The position numbers and the translations under genes are program-made. The notes below the pieces were generated by a model that did no database searches, had not been told where the DNA came from, and saw nothing but the letters and a program-made list of their open reading frames with translations. A DNA stretch of 8,034 nucleotides from Pseudomonadota bacterium (GTDB taxonomy: Bacteria > Desulfobacterota > Desulfovibrionia > Desulfovibrionales > Desulfovibrionaceae). The DNA lies in contig JAEZEM010000322.1 of NCBI GenBank assembly GCA_023417745.1, positions 1 through 8,034 on the forward strand, given 5' to 3'. Below, one piece after another: positions 1 to 8,034 of this stretch; within the stretch, counting starts at the first letter, position 1; each line of letters begins with the position of its first letter.

Positions 1-872
1 CGGCGACAGCGCGGCCACCCGGGCGGCAAACCGGGCCACGGCCCGGCCAAGGGCCTGCTGCCGGCCCACGGTCTCGGCCAGAGGGCTGGTCGCGGCCAGG
101 GCCGGCGGCGACGCAAGCTGGGAGAGCCGCCTGGCGCGCTCGCCAAGGATGGCTGCCCGCCCGGCCAGACGCTCCCGCTCGGCCAAAAGCCCGGCCAGCC
201 GGTCGGTCTCGGCCTGGCCGGCGGCCAGGGCCGCTTCCAGGCCGGCGGCCCGGTCCAGGGCCAGTTCGATGGCCGGCAAGGCGGCGAGCTGGTCCAGAGC
301 GGCGGCATGGTCGGCCAGCGCTTTGTCCAGGCGCTTTTTCTCGGCTTTCTTCTGGGTCGTGCGCTTGGCCAGGGCGGCCTGCATGGCGATGAGGTGCGCG
401 GCCTCCGAAGCGGCGGCGAAAAAGGCGGCCAGCTTTGGCCCGGATTTGTCCGTGAGCAGAAACACCGGCTCGCGCTGGTTGCCCAGGTGCACGTCCACGG
501 TCTCGCCGCCGTCCAGGGCCACCGGCCCCAGGCGCAGGAGCCGGCGCACGTCCTCGGGCACGATGCCGCGCCCCATCTTGGCGTAGGTGTCCGGCGCTTC
601 GGCCCCGGGCCGGCGGACCTCGTAGAGGGCGTATTTGGGCCGGCGCACCCAGGCGATGACCGTGCCGTCAGAAAGCTCCGCCTCGACCCGGGCCTCGGCC
701 GCGCCGTGGCGGATGCAGTGCTTGGGCGGCGGATTCTCGGTCAGACAGCGCAGGGCCTCCACCACGGCCGATTTGCCGGAGTTGTTGGGGCCGGTGAGCG
801 CCGTCAGCCCCGGCGGCAGGTCGATGACCGTACGGCCGTGGGCCATGAAATCAATAAGCGTCAGCCGACGGA

Positions 873-876
<4 letters not shown>
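1..876 (-). CDS. SMC/Rad50/SbcC-like AAA ATPase, N-terminal part (runs off the left edge)
   Basis: This is the first 292 codons of a longer gene. The N-terminus has the beta-strand / P-loop layout of SMC, RecF and Rad50-type ATPases, with Walker A GPNNSGKS at residues 29-36. It is followed by a beta-rich lobe and a Q-loop-like GNQREPVFLL around Q134. From about residue 165 the sequence becomes Ala/Leu/Lys/Arg/Glu-rich and heptad-like, as expected for the ascending arm of a coiled coil. Walker B, the signature motif and the returning arm would lie beyond the window. The start is GTG at 876-874, chosen because it overlaps the relA TGA (GTGA) and sits just ahead of the first ATPase strand; the next in-frame ATG (residue 11) would cut into that strand. 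Members of this superfamily act on DNA ends or in recombination and often pair with a metallophosphoesterase nuclease. The exact subfamily cannot be named from this fragment. Confidence 0.85.
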
Positions 877-3095
<2,219 letters not shown>

Positions 3096-3142
3096 GCTGC
3101 TTATGGCCTCGCGCTCGGGCGGCGGTCCAGACGGGTGAGGGA

Positions 3143-3169
3143 GGGCGCGGCGACGTCGCCGCCGCGCCC
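3143..3169 (-). terminator. GC-rich hairpin between the binding-protein gene and relA
   Basis: A perfect 10-bp inverted repeat (GGGCGCGGCG at 3143-3152, its complement at 3160-3169) flanks a 7-nt loop. It begins 10 bp past the stop codon of the solute-binding protein and ends 47 bp before the relA start. Neither strand has a T-run after the stem, so it is not a textbook intrinsic terminator. It could be a weak or partial terminator, an RNA 3'-end stabiliser for the binding-protein message, or a processing site that sets different expression levels for the two genes. The hairpin is seen directly; its function is inferred. Confidence 0.5.
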
Positions 3170-3179
3170 CAAAAGGTGA

Positions 3180-4871
3180 CTATTCCAGACGAAAGGTCTG
3201 CTTGTCGCGGGGAATCCACCATTTGGTGAAGTTGTAGCTGATGCCGGCCGGGGCCGGGACCACGCCCTGGATGCGGGCGGTAAGGATGGGCAGGCTGTAG
3301 GGCGTATAGAGAAACATGTAGGGCTGGTCGTCGTGGAGGATCTTTTGAAAGGCGTCGTAGGCCTTCTTGCGCTCGCCCTGATCCAGGGTGCGCCGGCCGC
3401 GCTCCAGCAGCGCGTCCACCTCGGGATTCTTGTAGCCGATGAAATTAAGCCCGCCGGGCACGGCGCTGCTGGAGTGCCAGACGCTGAAGTTGTCCGGGTC
3501 CTGGGCGATGGACCAGGCCAGAAGGACCGCGTCAAAATTGCCCTTGTCCACGAATTCCTTGAGAAAAGAAGCCCACTCCACGGTGCGGATGCCGACCTTT
3601 ATGCCGATGGCCCCCAGTTCGCTTTGCAGGATGGTGGCGGTCTTGATGCGCTGTTCGTTGCCCTGGTTGGTGAGGATGGTGAAGGAAAACGCCCGCCCCG
3701 AGGCGTCTTCCAGCACGCCGTCGCCGTTGCGGTCGGTCCAGCCGGCTTCGGCCAGAAGCGCCTTGGCCTTGGCCGGATCGTAGGCATAGTCGGTGATGGT
3801 CGTGTCGTAGACCCAGGAACCGGGCTTGTAGGGGCCGACGGTGGGCACGCCAAGGCCGAGCAGCGCGCCCTTGATGACGCTTTCCTTGTTCACGGCCTGG
3901 GCCAGGGCCCGGCGCACCCGGGCGTCGGCGAACAGCGGATTTTTGAGATTGTAGCCCAGATAGGTGTAGCCGAAGGACAGATACTTGTACTTGCGCCAGT
4001 CGGCGTCCCAGGCCTGCCCCGTGGTCTGGTAGAGGTACTGCTGGGGGGTCAGGCCCATCATGTCCAGATTGCCGGCCTTGAGTTCCAGAAACATGGTCGA
4101 GCTGTCCGGGATGATGCGGTAGACCACCTGGTCAATGTAGGGCCGGCCCTCGAAGTAGTCGGCATTGCAGCGCAGGGTCAGGCTCTTGCCCGGCTCCCAC
4201 TTGTCCAGGATGTAGGGGCCGCAGCCGATGGGCTCCCGGGCGTACTTGGTGGTCATCATGTCCTGGCCGGCCAGCAGGTGCTTGGGCAGGATGGAGCCGG
4301 CCCAGGTGACCAGGGCCCGGGCAAAGGGCTCGTCGTAGCGCACTTCAAAGGAATACTTGCCGGTGACCGTGAAGCTGGAGATGACCTTGTAGTCCTCGGC
4401 GTAGGCCGTGGGCGTTTTGGGGTCGATCATGAGCTTATAGGTGAATTCCACATCCTCGGCCGTCAATTCCACGCCGTCGGTCCAGCGGATGCCAGGGCGC
4501 AGCCAGAACTTGAGGAGCTTGCCGTCCTCGGCCACTTCGTAGCGCTCGGCGGCGAAGCATTCGAGCTGAATGTCCTTGTCGTAGCGCAGCGGCGACACGT
4601 AAAGCAGATCGGCCACCTCGTGGGAGGCCGAATCGGAAGCCAGGTAGGGGATGAGGTTGGACGGCTCGCCGATGGTGGCCATGACGATGCGCCCGCCGGG
4701 CTCGGGCTGGCCGGCCGGGGCGGCCGGGGGCTGGGGCGCGGCTGTTCCGGCCGGAGCCGAGGCCGCGGCCGGCTTGGCCGCCTTGTCCTCCGGCTTGGAC
4801 GGGCCGTCGCAGCCGCCAAGCAGGAGCAATCCCAGGACCAGGACGAAAAATGCCGCGTGCGCCGGACGCAT
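3180..4871 (-). CDS. ABC transporter solute-binding lipoprotein, family 5 (peptide/dipeptide type)
   Basis: This is an extracytoplasmic binding protein of the SBP_bac_5 (OppA/DppA-like) family, which captures peptides or occasionally nickel or sugars for an ABC importer. The 563 residues start with a lipoprotein signal: hydrophobic core 7-18 and lipobox LGGC ending at C21. An Ala/Pro-rich tether follows (about 31-60), then the binding fold. The family hallmark is clear at 124-143 (RPGIRWTDG followed by LTAEDVEFTY). Later come RVRRALAQAVNKE (318-330) and an acidic loop DRNGDGVLED (380-389), common in these proteins. Residue +2 after the lipid cysteine is Asp, which in E. coli retains lipoproteins in the inner membrane. 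An AAGGAGAA ribosome binding site lies just upstream of the ATG. No permease or ATPase genes of an importer are in the window, so it looks like an orphan binding protein or one served by a distant transporter. The ligand cannot be read from sequence alone. Confidence 0.95.
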   Translation of the reverse strand: MRPAHAAFFVLVLGLLLLGGCDGPSKPEDKAAKPAAASAPAGTAAPQPPAAPAGQPEPGGRIVMATIGEPSNLIPYLASDSASHEVADLLYVSPLRYDKDIQLECFAAERYEVAEDGKLLKFWLRPGIRWTDGVELTAEDVEFTYKLMIDPKTPTAYAEDYKVISSFTVTGKYSFEVRYDEPFARALVTWAGSILPKHLLAGQDMMTTKYAREPIGCGPYILDKWEPGKSLTLRCNADYFEGRPYIDQVVYRIIPDSSTMFLELKAGNLDMMGLTPQQYLYQTTGQAWDADWRKYKYLSFGYTYLGYNLKNPLFADARVRRALAQAVNKESVIKGALLGLGVPTVGPYKPGSWVYDTTITDYAYDPAKAKALLAEAGWTDRNGDGVLEDASGRAFSFTILTNQGNEQRIKTATILQSELGAIGIKVGIRTVEWASFLKEFVDKGNFDAVLLAWSIAQDPDNFSVWHSSSAVPGGLNFIGYKNPEVDALLERGRRTLDQGERKKAYDAFQKILHDDQPYMFLYTPYSLPILTARIQGVVPAPAGISYNFTKWWIPRDKQTFRLE

Positions 4872-4873
4872 AG

Positions 4874-4881
4874 TTCTCCTT
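4874..4881 (-). promoter_or_regulatory. Ribosome binding site of the solute-binding protein gene
   Basis: On the minus strand the bases AAGGAGAA lie immediately before ACTATG..., leaving only four bases between GGAG and the ATG at 4871. This is a strong but slightly close Shine-Dalgarno sequence and supports the chosen start, which also gives a complete lipoprotein signal peptide. Confidence 0.8.
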
Positions 4882-4945
4882 TTCGCTTGCTACGACCGCC
4901 CAAAACACCGTATTGGTGCGGATGCGCAAGGCCTCGTGCACCTAC

Positions 4946-4961
4946 TGCATATACGGAGCCA
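4946..4961 (-). promoter_or_regulatory. Candidate sigma-54 (-24/-12) promoter for the binding-protein gene
   Basis: Read on the minus strand, TGGCTCCGTATATGCA has GG and GC dinucleotides spaced exactly as in the sigma-54 consensus TGGCACG-N4-TTGCW. The TGGC and TGCA ends are intact, with three mismatches inside. It lies about 75 bp upstream of the ATG, predicting a 5' leader of roughly 60 nt. The same bases include TATATG, which could instead be a sigma-70 -10 box, although no good -35 sits at the right distance. One motif match in a short region is modest evidence. Confidence 0.35.
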
Positions 4962-4970
4962 CCCAAAAAT

Positions 4971-4982
4971 AAAAGCGCTTTT
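4971..4982. repeat. Perfect 12-bp palindrome AAAAGCGCTTTT
   Basis: A perfect dyad, about 10 bp upstream of the candidate -24 element and embedded in an AT-rich stretch. It could be a regulator half-site pair or an upstream curved/AT element. A palindrome of this length can arise by chance in a window of this size, and no regulator family is identified from it. Confidence 0.4.
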
Positions 4983-5030
4983 TCCCGCGCCCCATGACTC
5001 GGCCCGGCCCATAGGGCGTCGGCAATATTT

Positions 5031-5044
5031 CCGTTCCAAAACGG
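5031..5044. repeat. Inverted repeat CCGTT-N4-AACGG
   Basis: Five-bp arms separated by CCAA, about 105 bp upstream of the SNF2-family start. The size and spacing suit a dimeric transcription-factor operator, but it is short and no known operator consensus was recognised. It is listed as a candidate only. Confidence 0.3.
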
Positions 5045-5133
5045 TCTGAAATCGGGTAATCGGCCCGAACCCGTCCGCCCCGCGTCGGCCTGCACAGCAG
5101 CCGTTGCGAGACAGGCGCGCGGCAAGTCGCACC

Positions 5134-5139
5134 AAGGAG
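5134..5139 (+). promoter_or_regulatory. Ribosome binding site of the SNF2-family gene
   Basis: AAGGAG ends 10 bp before the ATG at 5150. No in-frame ATG or GTG occurs between about 5090 and 5150, so this site fixes the start of the long rightward gene. Confidence 0.7.
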
Positions 5140-5149
5140 TCCAAGGCCC

Positions 5150-8034
5150 ATGGCCAACGGAAACGACGAAACCAAAATCAAAGCATTGCTTGGGGAATTC
5201 GTTCGCGAAACCGTCCCTGAGTACATTCTGGACGGCGCCCACGCCATTGTGGCCGGCGGCGGCATCCAAAAGCTCACCGTCAACCGCCACGACCACTTCT
5301 GGGATGTGGAAGGCCAGGTTCAGGGCGACGATTTCCAGGTCTACGCCTCGGAACTCTCGGTCAACCTGCGCGAAGACAGCATCAATTTTTTCTGCAACTG
5401 CCCGGATTCCTTTTCCGGCGTCTGCCGCCATGTCGGGGCCACGGCGCTCAAATGCCTGCGCACCCTGGACGAGGAGTCCGGCGAAGGCGAGACCGGCGAC
5501 AGCGCCGCCCTGGCCTCACGCGGGGAATGGCGGCAGACCTTCCGCACCTATTTCTCCACCGAGCCCGAACCCGAACCCGGCCGCCATTACCTCATCTTCC
5601 GCTTCCACCCCGAGCCCGGCCGGCTCCAGGTAGCCTTTTTCCGGGCCAGGCAGAACAAGTCCGGCATCTCCCAGGTGCACTCCGAGATCACCCTGGAGCA
5701 GATCATCAAGAACCCGGACTGGTCCGAGTTGTCCCCCACCCTGCCGGTGGTGGCCGAGATGCTCGAACACCACCTCGACTATGCCGGCCACCGGGTGGAA
5801 ATCCCGCCCGGGCTTCTGGCCTGGTTTTTCTGGGCCATCGGCAAGGAATACTACCTCTACTGGCGCGACACCGAACAGCCCGTGCGCATCGAGTCCAAGA
5901 CCATGCGCCTGCAGCTCGCCCCCAAGCTGGAAGGAGAGGGCCTGTCGTTTGACATCCTGCTCGGCAGCCCGGGCAAGTCGCCCTTTTCGATCCTCGGGCA
6001 GGAGGTCTATTTCTACGGCCAGATGCCCATCTGGGTGTGCTGGAAAAACGCCTTCTATCCGGTCCAGACCGGCCTGCCGCCGCAGCTCGTGTCGGACATG
6101 GCGCAAAATCCGCCCTTTATCCCCACCGCCGACGTGTCGGAATTCCTCGACCGGGTGTGGACCCATCTGCCCATGACCGACCTGTACGGCCAGGAAGAGT
6201 TCCTGGTCAAAATGCAGCCGTTTTTCGTGCCGGCCAACTTCGATCCGAAGATCTTCCTCGACGAGGAAGGCAGCCTGCTGACCCTGCAAATCCAAAACGT
6301 CTACCAGACCGAGCACGGCGAGATCACGGTCCCCGGTCCCAACCCCGATCTCATGACCGCCTCGTATCTCCACGACGGCAAATCGTATCTCATCGCCCGC
6401 GACTGCGACCAGGAGCAGGCGCTTATTTCCATGCTGGTGGAAATGCGCTTCCAGGCCAGAAACAACGCCAACTGGTTCCTGGAGACCGAGGAAGCCATCG
6501 TCTTTCTTCTGGACGCCTACCCCAAGCTCATCGAGAAATACCGGGTCTTTGGCGAAAAGAACCTGACCCGCTACAAGGTGCGCCTGTCCACTCCGGTCAT
6601 CGTGGCCGAGGTGGAGTCCAAGGAAGAGGAGAAGTGGTTCAACCTCGACCTGCAGGTGCAGTACGACGACCAGCGGGTGCCCATCGAAAAGATCTGGAAA
6701 GCCTGGACCCAGGGCAAGCGCTATGTCCAGCTCAAGGACGGCTCGTATACCAGCCTGCCCGAATCGTGGCTGGAAAAGCTCGCCCACAAGCTGCGCGCCC
6801 TGGGCTACGATACGGACAAGCCGCCCCAGACCAAGTTCAAGCAGTTCGAGGCCCCGGTTCTGGACAAGCTTCTGGAGGACATGCCCGAAGCCCGCACCGA
6901 CTCGTTCTGGAACAACCTGCGCCAGAAGATCCACAGCTTCCGCGAGATCATCCAGGTGCGGCCGCCCAAGGGCTTAAACGCCACCCTGCGGCCCTATCAG
7001 GTCCAGGGGCTTTCCTACCTCAACTTCCTGCGCGAATACGGCTTCGGCGGCATCCTGGCCGACGAAATGGGCCTGGGCAAGACCGTCCAGACCCTGTCGT
7101 TCATTCAGCACAACGTCGAGCGCGGGGCCATCGGCCCCAATCTCATCGTCGTGCCGACCTCGGTGTTGCCCAACTGGGAGCGCGAGGCCGGAAAGTTCGT
7201 GCCCGACCTCAAGCAGCTCATCATCTACGGGGCGCGGCGCGAGAACATGTTCAAGCGCATCGCCGAATCCGACCTCGTCATCACCACCTATGCCCTGCTG
7301 CGCCGGGATCTCGACGAGCTGCTCAAGTACGAATTCGCCTCCATCATTTTGGACGAAGCGCAAAACATCAAAAATCCCAATACGATCACTGCCCGGGCCG
7401 TGCGGCGTCTGGCCGGCAAGACCCGGCTTTGCCTGTCCGGCACGCCCATTGAGAACAATCTCTTCGAGCTGTGGTCGCTGTTCGAGTTCCTCATGCCGGG
7501 CTTCCTCGGCGGCCAAAACGCCTTCCAGCGCGGCATCGTCAAGCCCATCAAGGACGGCGACGCCGAGACGCTGGATTATCTGCGCGGCCGGGTCAAACCC
7601 TTCATCCTGCGGCGCACCAAAAACGAAGTGGCCAAGGATCTGCCGCCCAAGGTGGAAAACACCTACTACTGCAACCTGCTGGACGAACAGCTGGAACTCT
7701 ACGCCGCCCTGGCCAAAAAGCTCAAGGAACAGGTCTTGGCCACGGTCGACGAAAAGGGCATGGCCAAGTCGCAGATGTCGATTCTCGACGCGCTTTTAAA
7801 GCTGCGCCAGATTTGTTGCCACCCGCGCCTGCTCAAGCTCGATCTGCCCGGCGTCAACACCAATCTGCCCTCGGGCAAGTTCGACGCGTTTAAGGACCTC
7901 ATCACGGACTGCATCGAGGAAGGCCACAAGGTGCTGGTTTTCTCCCAGTTCGTGCAGATGCTCCACATCATCCGGTCCTGGATGAGCATCAGCCAGATGC
8001 CGTTTTGCTACCTCGACGGCTCCAGCAAGGACCG
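5150..8034 (+). CDS. SWIM zinc-finger SNF2-family helicase/ATPase (runs off the right edge)
   Basis: This is an uninterrupted reading frame of 961 codons with no stop before the edge, encoding a bacterial SNF2/SWI2-type DNA-dependent ATPase. The N-terminus carries a SWIM zinc finger (C82-x-C84 ... C92-x-H94), followed by a short acidic linker with an EPEPEP stretch (138-143). A long middle region (about 145-590) sits where the bacterial SNF2-associated domain is found. The first helicase lobe begins at LRPYQVQGL (613-621) and has Walker A DEMGLGKT (638-645), the DEAQ box (735-738), SGTP (763-766) and LRQICCHP (885-892). The second lobe starts at KVLVFSQF (927-934) and is cut at YLDGSSKD. Usual members have roughly 1,050-1,100 residues, so about 100-150 are missing. 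These proteins translocate on double-stranded DNA and remodel protein-DNA complexes; the bacterial members' exact roles are mostly unsettled, with RapA-like and repair roles proposed. Key ATPase motifs are intact. Confidence 0.95.
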   Translation, partial: MANGNDETKIKALLGEFVRETVPEYILDGAHAIVAGGGIQKLTVNRHDHFWDVEGQVQGDDFQVYASELSVNLREDSINFFCNCPDSFSGVCRHVGATALKCLRTLDEESGEGETGDSAALASRGEWRQTFRTYFSTEPEPEPGRHYLIFRFHPEPGRLQVAFFRARQNKSGISQVHSEITLEQIIKNPDWSELSPTLPVVAEMLEHHLDYAGHRVEIPPGLLAWFFWAIGKEYYLYWRDTEQPVRIESKTMRLQLAPKLEGEGLSFDILLGSPGKSPFSILGQEVYFYGQMPIWVCWKNAFYPVQTGLPPQLVSDMAQNPPFIPTADVSEFLDRVWTHLPMTDLYGQEEFLVKMQPFFVPANFDPKIFLDEEGSLLTLQIQNVYQTEHGEITVPGPNPDLMTASYLHDGKSYLIARDCDQEQALISMLVEMRFQARNNANWFLETEEAIVFLLDAYPKLIEKYRVFGEKNLTRYKVRLSTPVIVAEVESKEEEKWFNLDLQVQYDDQRVPIEKIWKAWTQGKRYVQLKDGSYTSLPESWLEKLAHKLRALGYDTDKPPQTKFKQFEAPVLDKLLEDMPEARTDSFWNNLRQKIHSFREIIQVRPPKGLNATLRPYQVQGLSYLNFLREYGFGGILADEMGLGKTVQTLSFIQHNVERGAIGPNLIVVPTSVLPNWEREAGKFVPDLKQLIIYGARRENMFKRIAESDLVITTYALLRRDLDELLKYEFASIILDEAQNIKNPNTITARAVRRLAGKTRLCLSGTPIENNLFELWSLFEFLMPGFLGGQNAFQRGIVKPIKDGDAETLDYLRGRVKPFILRRTKNEVAKDLPPKVENTYYCNLLDEQLELYAALAKKLKEQVLATVDEKGMAKSQMSILDALLKLRQICCHPRLLKLDLPGVNTNLPSGKFDAFKDLITDCIEEGHKVLVFSQFVQMLHIIRSWMSISQMPFCYLDGSSKD

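Larger units (their letters stand above)
4872..5149. promoter_or_regulatory. Divergent intergenic region (278 bp)
   Basis: This non-coding stretch separates the leftward binding-protein/relA/ATPase genes from the rightward SNF2-family gene, so promoters for both directions are expected here. It is visibly more AT-rich in its middle (about 4960-4985 and 5020-5060) than the flanking genes. It contains a sigma-54-like candidate facing left (4946-4961), a perfect palindrome AAAAGCGCTTTT (4971-4982), and a CCGTT-N4-AACGG inverted repeat (5031-5044). I found no convincing sigma-70 -35/-10 pair for the rightward gene; the best candidate (TTCCAA, 17 bp, TAATCG from 5035) matches the consensus poorly. 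Short open frames crossing the region have no recognisable product. Confidence 0.7.

Noticed and set aside
4906..4918. Small hairpin CACC-N5-GGTG with TTTT after it on the minus strand, in the leader of the binding-protein gene
   Set aside because: The stem is only four base pairs (five with a wobble), too weak to call a terminator, attenuator or riboswitch.
3333..4997. 554-codon open frame on the plus strand opposite the binding-protein gene
   Set aside because: It is antisense to a complete lipoprotein gene with signal peptide and family motifs. The frame has no motif of its own and no good ribosome binding site was noted.
4463..5431. 322-codon minus-strand frame spanning the intergenic region
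   Set aside because: It crosses the start of both flanking genes in a different frame. The translation has no recognisable domain and becomes Arg/Pro/Ser-rich where it overlaps the binding-protein gene.
5561..5578. CCCGAA-type hexanucleotide repeat encoding EPEPEP
   Set aside because: Three copies inside a linker of the SNF2-family protein; too short to suggest phase variation or a functional repeat array.
5516..6934. 472-codon open frame on the minus strand opposite the SNF2-family gene
   Set aside because: The plus-strand frame carries the SWIM finger, helicase motifs and continuous conservation-like sequence. The minus frame is a typical Gly/Val/Leu/His-rich shadow.

Overview
This is a GC-rich, gene-dense chromosomal window. 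Its gene content and the RelA/SpoT motif variants suggest a deltaproteobacterium, most likely a high-GC Desulfovibrio/Solidesulfovibrio-type sulfate reducer. That assignment is inferred from general sequence character and has not been tested by a search. No rRNA, tRNA, CRISPR array, insertion sequence or phage gene is visible.

Layout: three genes run leftwards on the minus strand, and one long gene runs rightwards from a 278-bp divergent intergenic region. Reading the minus strand in its own direction, the order is: (1) a family-5 solute-binding lipoprotein of the oligopeptide/dipeptide type (4871-3180); (2) a long bifunctional RelA/SpoT (p)ppGpp synthetase-hydrolase (3095-873), 84 bp downstream; (3) an SMC/Rad50/SbcC-like AAA ATPase (876-1, cut by the window edge), whose GTG start overlaps the relA stop in a GTGA arrangement. 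On the plus strand, 5150-8034 is a SWIM-zinc-finger SNF2-family helicase-like ATPase, cut at the right edge inside its second helicase lobe.

The minus-strand genes could be co-transcribed: a periplasmic binding protein for (probably) peptides, the stringent-response enzyme, and a DNA-repair-type ATPase. The relA-ATPase junction is convincingly coupled. The binding protein-relA junction is less certain because it contains a strong GC-rich hairpin without a T-run. The divergent intergenic region holds a reasonable sigma-54-type -24/-12 candidate for the binding-protein gene, two short palindromes and clear ribosome binding sites for both flanking genes.

I see no clear evidence of a previously undescribed system. 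The most interesting points are the unusual neighbourhood of the stringent-response gene, the possible sigma-54 control, the intercistronic hairpin and the unidentified N-terminal part of the ATPase. Several long open frames opposite the real genes are coding-strand shadows of high-GC DNA.
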